Shown: positions 1 through 4,892 of the stretch, piece by piece
Position numbering within the stretch: position 1 is the stretch's first letter
How the letters are laid out: each line of letters begins with the position of its first letter
Assembly (NCBI GenBank): GCA_937902945.1
Contig: CALEMD010000280.1
Location: forward strand, 1 to 6,980
Origin: an uncultured Erysipelotrichaceae bacterium
GTDB lineage: Bacteria; Bacillota_I; Bacilli_A; Erysipelotrichales; Erysipelotrichaceae
Direction of reading: 5' to 3'
Length of the DNA stretch: 6,980 nt
The notes under the pieces: model-generated
What the model was told of the DNA's origin: nothing
Databases searched by the model: none
Seen by the model: the letters and a program-made list of their open reading frames with translations, nothing else
Program-made: the position numbers and the translations under genes

Positions 1-72
1 TCAGCATATACGCTGATTTATATACCCACACTTATTGATGAAGAGCCAAAAATTTATGGCATATTACAATAA
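1..72 (+). pseudogene. Tail of an upstream reading frame, probably the 5' part of the repeat protein
   Basis: The frame starting at base 1 is open from the window edge and ends at TAA 70-72, giving 23 residues that end in DEEPKIYGILQ. The frame of the following repeat protein has a stop (TGA) at 14-16, so it cannot be read in from the left edge. If one A is removed from the A5 run at 48-52, this frame joins smoothly to the repeat protein as DEEPKFMAYYNKV. I therefore read this stretch as the upstream part of the same gene, separated by a one-base shift. Alternatively it is the true C-terminus of an unrelated upstream gene that overlaps the next one. The joining is an inference, and too little sequence is present to name a domain. 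Confidence 0.4.
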
Positions 73-544
73 AGTTACCAAAGCGATAACCGATACCAAA
101 GCAGAATATGAGAGAATACGTGCAACAATCATGAAAGATATGTACCGTATGTATAATCCTAATTCAGGCGAACATTTCTATACGGCAGATATCAACGAAA
201 GAAATGATCTGATCAGCTATGGGTGGAATTATGAAGCAGTAGGTTGGATCGCACCTGTAAAGTCTAGCGTACCAGTATATCGTTTGTATAATCCAGTTGC
301 TGGTGAACATCACTACACCAAGGATGCTGCAGAACGCGATATGCTTGTATCAAAAGGATGGAACTACGAATCAATTGGATGGTATTCAGATGAAGACAAA
401 ACAGTACCTCTCTATCGTCAATATAATCCAAATCAATATGCATGCAATCATAACTATACAACTTATATCGATGAAAAAAATTATCTGATCAGTATAGGCT
501 GGAGTGACGAGGGAATCAGTTGGTACGGTTTAAAAGAAGAATAA
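35..544 (+). CDS. Repeat-bearing, probably surface-exposed protein (three DUF5648-type repeats), 5' end uncertain
   Basis: The open frame gives 169 residues. Residues 6-35 look like a charged helix (YNKVTKAITDTKAEYERI region), possibly coiled coil. Three copies of a repeat of about 38 residues follow, at about 37-74, 82-119 and 127-165. Each copy has YRxYNP, then GEHxYT (altered in copy 3), an ExxxLISxGW-like segment, and a final GW/SWY. This pattern matches the repeat known to me as DUF5648, usually found C-terminally in secreted or wall-bound Firmicutes proteins, often beside hydrolase or binding domains. Its biochemical role is not established. No signal peptide is visible, and neither TTG 35 nor ATG 38 is preceded by a Shine-Dalgarno sequence. 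The start is therefore doubtful, and this is more likely the 3' end of a longer protein whose frame is broken at the A5 run (48-52). It ends just before a strong hairpin and converges on the neighbouring glycosyltransferase gene. Confidence 0.7.
   Translation: MMKSQKFMAYYNKVTKAITDTKAEYERIRATIMKDMYRMYNPNSGEHFYTADINERNDLISYGWNYEAVGWIAPVKSSVPVYRLYNPVAGEHHYTKDAAERDMLVSKGWNYESIGWYSDEDKTVPLYRQYNPNQYACNHNYTTYIDEKNYLISIGWSDEGISWYGLKEE
143..529 (+). repeat. Three tandem protein-level repeats (YNP/GEH/YT/GW type)
   Basis: The coding units lie at about 143-256, 278-391 and 413-529, separated by 21-nt linkers. They share YRxYNP at the start and a GW about 27 residues later. Copies 1 and 2 are close (NSGEHFYT against VAGEHHYT). 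Copy 3 has two extra residues and lacks the Gly-Glu pair, reading QYACNHNYT at that point. The copies differ enough at the DNA level that they are old duplications and not a recent slippage array. Confidence 0.8.
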
Positions 545-546
545 AC

Positions 547-586
547 ATCAAATCCCATCTTAACTGATTCTAAGATGGGATTTGAT
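547..586. terminator. Bidirectional terminator hairpin between convergent genes
   Basis: ATCAAATCCCATCTTA at 547-562 is the exact reverse complement of 571-586, giving a perfect 16-bp stem around an 8-nt loop (563-570). The repeat-protein stop codon ends at 544 on the left and the minus-strand glycosyltransferase stop begins at 589-587 on the right, so the hairpin fills almost the whole 42-nt gap. The stem ends are A/T-rich, and a short T-rich stretch follows on both strands (TTATT on +, GTTTAT on -). The classical long U tract is weak, but the position and perfect pairing favour intrinsic termination in both directions. Confidence 0.85.
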
Positions 587-2791
587 TTATTCAGTTTCAT
601 TTTTTGAAGGATGAACAACAATTTCCTCTGGTGTTTTTGTGAGAATGTCATGGATGTAGTGTTTACCATAATAGGAACCACCAATGCGTTCTACATATAG
701 ATTCCGAATGGCATAGTCATTGCTATGCACTGTCAGATTTGGATTGTAATAAGGGTCTCCATTTAGTACAATCTCTTTCCATTTCTGCAAGAACAGTTTA
801 ATTTCGGAAACGAAACGAAGCTGCTTTTCATAAGTATCTTCATATCCGCGAGACTTTGATTCATAGTGATGGAAACATGCATAAGGAGTATAAACAACTA
901 GTTTATTTATTGCTCTGGTTCTAAGACAGAGATCAATGTCATTAAATGCAACCGCAAAGTTTTCATCGAATCCATGAATTTGGTTGAAGACATCACGTTT
1001 CATTAACATAACAGCAGCTGTTACAGCAGAATAATCCTGTGCTGTCATAGCACGATTGAAATATGTTGCATTGTCAGATGGGCAGCCGTTAAATACATGA
1101 CCTGCAATTCCTTTGACTCCAATGACAACACCAGCGTGCTGTATCGTATCATCCTCGTAAAGCAAGCGGCATCCAACAATACCGACATCATTTCTTTGGC
1201 AATATCCTATCATTTCCTGAATGGAACTTGGTTCGATCATTTCAACATCATTGTTCATAAAGAGAAGATAATTACCATGGGCTTGTTTTACACCAAAATT
1301 ATTGATCTTAGAATAGTTGAAATCTCCTTCATATTTGATGACGTGAACTTGCGAAAATTCTTTTTCTATTTTTTTGTAGTATTCAAAGGTCTGAGTAAGT
1401 TTGGAATTATTTTCAATGATAATGAATTCTAAGTTTTTCCAAGTAGTTTGATTGATTACAGAATGAAGTACTTTATCTAAATCTTCGGTATGATCCATGT
1501 TTGGTATGATCACAGAAATCAAAGGATATTGATCAAACAAGAAATGCGTACGGTAAATTCCCAAACTGATGCCGTTGTCAACATGATCAATTTTTATATT
1601 AGGCCATACTCTTCTGTAATGAGCTTCTATAGCATGAGCACCTGCATCAAATGCATACATTTTGCTTTCAGGATTGCTGGAAGTGGACTGTGCATGGGTA
1701 CGCCAATGATATAGGATTTTTGAAACATGTATGATCTTTCTTGCATGTTCCGTCATGCGTAGAATGAAATCATAATCCTGGGCACCGTCATATGCTGAGT
1801 CAAAAGCACCATACTTTTCAACTAATGTTCTGCGCACACCAAAAAGATGACAAATATAATTTGTTGAAGAAAGCAGGTCAACATTGAAATCTGGTTTAAA
1901 ATGCGGTTCAAAATGTTTTTTGCCGCTGCCATCAATTTTATCTTCATCAGAATAAATTGCATCGCATTCCGCATCATTAGAAATTTCCTTAGCAAATTCA
2001 AACAGTGCGTTTGGCGCCAATGTGTCATCGTGATCGCATAATATAATGAAATCGCCGGAACTCATTTTTACAGCCTCATTTGTATTGCCGGAGATGCCCT
2101 TATTTTCACCGATAAACTTATAATGAAAGCGAGGATCATTGTGGCTCATCTGCTTAACACAGGTGTCTAATTTATTCTCCGCTGGACTTCCATCCGCAAA
2201 ACATACTTCAAAGCGACTGTAGGTCTGTGCGAGAATAGAGAGGATTAAATCATTCAAAAAAGAAGTGGGTGTTTTATAAAGAGGTATTACAATCGAAAAT
2301 GTTGGGGTTTTTCCTTGAAAGACATACATTTTCTGCTTTGCAAGATCATGAGAATTTGGCGCAGTTTCTCTGAACCATTGATTATAGGACATTGGTTTTT
2401 TGCTGACGGCAGAATAAAGCTTTCCGCTTTGCAGGGATGAAGCAACTCTTTTTAATGTATTATCCAACCAGATATACTGCCTGCTTAGTTTAACTGTTAC
2501 AGAATCCTTATTATTATAAAGCTTCAGAAAATAACATTCTTTTTTTGCATATTGAAAAGAGAGCTTGAAGCCAAAAGGTTCTTCCATAATGCGGTTATAG
2601 CGAGCTATAGCAACATCATTCCGCATCATATGATCGATACGGCAACTGATCGGGTTCCCTTGGAAATCAGTGACAGAAATCTTCACCAGTTCACTGGGAT
2701 TTTCAGAATTTGCCCAGCCTATGATGACTAGATTGTTTTTTTCAATATTTAGAGTATCAATACTATACTGTATGTCTTTTTTCTTGAACAT
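587..2791 (-). CDS. Two-domain family 2 glycosyltransferase with N-terminal GW module (surface polysaccharide synthesis)
   Basis: This 734-residue cytoplasmic protein should transfer sugars from nucleotide donors to a growing surface glycan. Residues 18-105 form a beta-rich module (IIGWA 22-27, RNDVA 57-61, FGFKLSF 73-79). A linker with YNQWF (136-140) follows, as is typical ahead of this GT2 class. GT2 domain 1 covers about 164-390: FSIVIPLYK, FADGS 198-202, the metal-binding-type DHDD 253-256, SDEDK 281-285 and the QDYD acidic motif 338-341. GT2 domain 2 covers about 424-645: ISVIIPNMD, MNND 512-515, then FNDIDLCLR 616-624 and HHYESKSRG. Both domains keep the acidic signature residues, so both may be active. 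ATG 2791 is preceded by AGGAG (2801-2805) at 9-nt spacing. The gene stands alone on its strand, divergent from an ABC exporter operon whose third gene is a paralogue. Family and two-domain layout are certain, but donor, linkage and acceptor are unknown. WbbL- and Rgp-type rhamnosyltransferases are the nearest known comparison. Confidence 0.92.
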   Translation of the reverse strand: MFKKKDIQYSIDTLNIEKNNLVIIGWANSENPSELVKISVTDFQGNPISCRIDHMMRNDVAIARYNRIMEEPFGFKLSFQYAKKECYFLKLYNNKDSVTVKLSRQYIWLDNTLKRVASSLQSGKLYSAVSKKPMSYNQWFRETAPNSHDLAKQKMYVFQGKTPTFSIVIPLYKTPTSFLNDLILSILAQTYSRFEVCFADGSPAENKLDTCVKQMSHNDPRFHYKFIGENKGISGNTNEAVKMSSGDFIILCDHDDTLAPNALFEFAKEISNDAECDAIYSDEDKIDGSGKKHFEPHFKPDFNVDLLSSTNYICHLFGVRRTLVEKYGAFDSAYDGAQDYDFILRMTEHARKIIHVSKILYHWRTHAQSTSSNPESKMYAFDAGAHAIEAHYRRVWPNIKIDHVDNGISLGIYRTHFLFDQYPLISVIIPNMDHTEDLDKVLHSVINQTTWKNLEFIIIENNSKLTQTFEYYKKIEKEFSQVHVIKYEGDFNYSKINNFGVKQAHGNYLLFMNNDVEMIEPSSIQEMIGYCQRNDVGIVGCRLLYEDDTIQHAGVVIGVKGIAGHVFNGCPSDNATYFNRAMTAQDYSAVTAAVMLMKRDVFNQIHGFDENFAVAFNDIDLCLRTRAINKLVVYTPYACFHHYESKSRGYEDTYEKQLRFVSEIKLFLQKWKEIVLNGDPYYNPNLTVHSNDYAIRNLYVERIGGSYYGKHYIHDILTKTPEEIVVHPSKNETE

Positions 2792-2800
2792 GAAAACATT

Positions 2801-2805
2801 CTCCT
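2801..2805 (-). promoter_or_regulatory. Shine-Dalgarno site of the minus-strand glycosyltransferase
   Basis: CTCCT on the + strand reads AGGAG on the - strand, 9 nt before the ATG at 2791. It fixes the chosen start. No other start with a comparable site is seen upstream. Confidence 0.8.
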
Positions 2806-2816
2806 AAGTCGGGTAT

Positions 2817-2844
2817 ATTCTATACGTTTTTAATAAAAAAACAA
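2817..2844 (-). promoter_or_regulatory. Possible promoter for the minus-strand glycosyltransferase
   Basis: On the - strand TTGTTT (2844-2839) and TAGAAT (2822-2817) are separated by 16 nt of very AT-rich DNA. The -10 matches TATAAT at 5 of 6 positions and the -35 matches TTGACA at 3 of 6. A small inverted repeat GTATA-TTC-TATAC (2813-2825) overlaps the -10. This is only a candidate, since AT-rich gaps produce such matches by chance. Confidence 0.3.
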
Positions 2845-2897
2845 AGATAGCAGGTCTCAAATTCAGCTGGGATTCACATTTAAGATTACTAGTCTGT

Positions 2898-2926
2898 TTT
2901 GCGTTATTTCAACTATAGTATATAAT
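2898..2926 (+). promoter_or_regulatory. Promoter of the ABC exporter operon
   Basis: A perfect TATAAT lies at 2921-2926, with TTGCGT (2899-2904) as a weak -35 at 16-nt spacing. Transcription would begin near 2933 and leave a leader of about 25 nt before the ATG at 2958. No operator or riboswitch-like structure is visible between this promoter and the gene. It is divergent from the candidate promoter of the minus-strand glycosyltransferase, about 80 nt away. Confidence 0.6.
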
Positions 2927-2944
2927 TTCTGTGGTATTTTTTAA

Positions 2945-2950
2945 GTGAGG
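2945..2950 (+). promoter_or_regulatory. Shine-Dalgarno site of the ABC ATPase
   Basis: GTGAGG, within AAGTGAGG, lies 7 nt before ATG 2958. It is close to the AAGGAGG consensus and supports this start over later in-frame ATGs. Confidence 0.75.
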
Positions 2951-2957
2951 CCTATAG

Positions 2958-4118
2958 ATGAATTCGGAAAATGCGATTGAGATCAGGAATATGTCAAAGA
3001 GCTTTAAAGTGCAGTATGATCATGCACATACTTTGAAAGATCTTTTAGTCTCACATCATAGGGGAAAAGTAGAAAATCATGTTGTATTGAAAAATATCAG
3101 TCTGGATATAAAAAAAGGCGAGACGGTAGGCCTGATTGGGACAAATGGATCGGGAAAATCGACTTTGCTGAAGTTGATGACAAAGATCATCTATCCAAAC
3201 GAAGGAACAGTGAAGACAGATGGGAAACTGACATCTTTATTGGAATTGGGCGCCGGCTTTCATCCTGACTTTACCGGAAGAGAGAATATATATTTCAATG
3301 CAGCTGTATTTGGTCTGAATGCCAAGGATATTGATAGCCGTATTGATGAAATCATAGAGTTTTCGGAATTGGGATTAGCAATTGATGAACCGATCCGTAC
3401 GTATTCTTCAGGCATGTATATGCGTTTGGCATTCTCCATTGCTATCAATGTAGATGCAGAAATTTTGTTGATTGATGAGATCCTGGCAGTAGGCGATCAG
3501 CACTTTCAGGAAAAATGCTATGCGAAACTGAGAGAACTGAAGAAGAGTGACAAAACAATCGTATTTGTATCTCACAGTTTGGATATTGTGAAAGAACTGT
3601 GCACAAGAGCAATCTGGATTTATAAAGGAGATTTCAGATTGGATGGGGATCCTACTTTTGTCATTGATGAATATTTAAAACAGATTGCGATCGATACCAA
3701 AGAAGAAAAGAAAAAGCAGATTGAGACAGGAAAAGTTTCGTATAAAGGTGCCGTATTTATTGACCTGCCGCATAATTACAGTCACATATCTTTGAAACAG
3801 AAAGCAGCTCCTGTTGTTGGCTGGAAAGTATGTGATTGTGAAAATGCTGAATTCAAACTTTCAATTGGCAAGATACAGATCAATCATCTAGAGCCGGTCG
3901 AACGTAAAGATGTCTATGATATCTATTGTGAAGAGTACAATGGATTTATTTTTAAGGATACCATTGGCTGGAAAGCATCTGTTAATTGGCAGGATTACAG
4001 CGATCAGATTGATGAAGAAGGTCATTTGACAGTCACTGCGGGAGTCTATGATGAAAAGCAGAAGCTGATCAGTGAAAAATCGGTCGTGGTCATTGTGGAT
4101 AAGGAGAAGGTTGCGTAA
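2958..4118 (+). CDS. Polysaccharide ABC exporter, ATP-binding subunit with C-terminal extension (Wzt/TagH/RgpD type)
   Basis: This 386-residue ATPase powers export of a lipid-linked polysaccharide or teichoic-acid-like glycan with the permease encoded next. Residues 1-245 are the nucleotide-binding domain. They hold Walker A GTNGSGKST (61-69), the LLELGAGFHPDFTGREN stretch typical of glycan-exporting ABC proteins (94-110), signature YSSGM (149-153), Walker B ILLIDE (169-174), D-loop region LAVGD (176-180) and H-loop His206. All catalytic elements are intact. Residues 246-258 are a charged linker. Residues 259-383 are a beta-rich extension with VVGW (286-289), RKDV (316-319) and IGWKASV (336-342). 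In Wzt proteins an extension at this place binds the polymer and gives export specificity. That function is inferred here, and the sequence pattern looks more like the module on the neighbouring glycosyltransferases. The stop overlaps the permease start by one base (TAATG). Gene names of the tagH or rgpD kind would fit, but the glycan is unknown. Confidence 0.93.
   Translation: MNSENAIEIRNMSKSFKVQYDHAHTLKDLLVSHHRGKVENHVVLKNISLDIKKGETVGLIGTNGSGKSTLLKLMTKIIYPNEGTVKTDGKLTSLLELGAGFHPDFTGRENIYFNAAVFGLNAKDIDSRIDEIIEFSELGLAIDEPIRTYSSGMYMRLAFSIAINVDAEILLIDEILAVGDQHFQEKCYAKLRELKKSDKTIVFVSHSLDIVKELCTRAIWIYKGDFRLDGDPTFVIDEYLKQIAIDTKEEKKKQIETGKVSYKGAVFIDLPHNYSHISLKQKAAPVVGWKVCDCENAEFKLSIGKIQINHLEPVERKDVYDIYCEEYNGFIFKDTIGWKASVNWQDYSDQIDEEGHLTVTAGVYDEKQKLISEKSVVVIVDKEKVA
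4101..4110 (+). promoter_or_regulatory. Shine-Dalgarno region of the permease inside the ATPase gene
   Basis: AAGGAGAAGG within the last codons of the ATPase gene offers AAGGAG (11 nt before ATG 4118) and GAAGG (7 nt before). Together with the TAATG overlap it indicates coupled translation of the two subunits. Confidence 0.7.
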
Positions 4119-4891
4119 TGTTTCAGGAACTTTATAACTATCGTGAATTATTGAAGACAAGTGTAAAAAAGGAAATCAGGGGCAAGTATAAGGCTTCCTT
4201 TTTGGGCGTTCTTTGGTCATTCATCAATCCGCTGCTGCAGGTACTTGTATATGCGATTGTATTTCCTTATATGCTGAGAAGCACCGGAGATAACTACATT
4301 ATCTATCTGGTAACGGGTATTATCCCGTGGACTTTCTTTTCGAATGTGATCAATGAATGTGTTACTTGCGTCAAAGCAAATGCAGGAATTATTAAGAAAG
4401 TATATTTTCCAAGGGAAATTCTTCCTTTATCTGTGGCAATCAGTGGGATCATCAATTTCTTTATTTCCTGCGTTATTATCTTGGTATTTTGTGCATTGTG
4501 GAATATTGGCTTTTCTTGGCATTTGATTTTTGTGCCGATCTTAGCTTTGGCTGAAGGCATTCTGGCTCTCGGCATTGGTATGGCTCTTGGAGCTATGACA
4601 GCGTACGTTCAGGACTTGGAATACATTGTGAACTTTATTCTGATGATGGCGTTTTATGGCTCTCCGATCATTTATCAGCTGAATATGTTTTCCGGAACAT
4701 CTCTCTTAGCACGGCTGATCCAGATGAATCCAATGACATGGATCATTAATGGCTATCGTGATGCCTTTATGTATCATACTTCCCCGGATGGTATGCAGAT
4801 CCTAATGATGTTTGGTATTGCTATTGTGGTACTATGCCTTGGCTGGCTGATTTTCAAGAAACTTGAAAAGGGATTCGCGGAACAATTCTGA
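4118..4891 (+). CDS. Polysaccharide ABC exporter, permease subunit (Wzm/TagG/RgpC type)
   Basis: This 257-residue membrane protein is of the ABC2-type permease family and forms the channel half of the exporter. The N-terminus has the family hallmark KKEIRGKYKASFLGVLW (17-33), an amphipathic segment followed by INPLLQVLVYAIVF leading into the first membrane helix. Hydrophobic segments lie at about 30-51, 61-80, 103-127, 135-160, 167-187 and 226-246, which suits six helices. Other family marks are KKVYFPREILPLS (93-105) and NPMTWIINGYRDAF (204-217). The length is close to the roughly 260-275 residues usual for TagG and RgpC. The gene begins on the last base of the ATPase stop codon, and the next gene starts one base after its own stop, so the three genes form a tight operon. 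Family assignment is firm. The transported polymer cannot be deduced. Confidence 0.95.
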   Translation: MFQELYNYRELLKTSVKKEIRGKYKASFLGVLWSFINPLLQVLVYAIVFPYMLRSTGDNYIIYLVTGIIPWTFFSNVINECVTCVKANAGIIKKVYFPREILPLSVAISGIINFFISCVIILVFCALWNIGFSWHLIFVPILALAEGILALGIGMALGAMTAYVQDLEYIVNFILMMAFYGSPIIYQLNMFSGTSLLARLIQMNPMTWIINGYRDAFMYHTSPDGMQILMMFGIAIVVLCLGWLIFKKLEKGFAEQF

Positions 4892-4892
4892 T

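Noticed and set aside
1097..1432. 111-codon + strand open frame
   Set aside because: It lies wholly opposite the second GT2 domain of the minus-strand glycosyltransferase, has no ribosome-binding site and no recognisable domain.
2813..2825. Short inverted repeat GTATA-TTC-TATAC as an operator
   Set aside because: Five-base arms in AT-rich DNA are expected by chance, and no regulator gene or second copy is in the window. I mention it only beside the candidate promoter.
2792..2957. Riboswitch or small RNA in the divergent gap
   Set aside because: The gap is 166 nt and mostly taken by two promoters and Shine-Dalgarno sites. I see no stable stem or known riboswitch core in it.
4303..4575. 90-codon - strand open frame
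   Set aside because: It is antisense to the permease membrane helices and shows no independent coding evidence.
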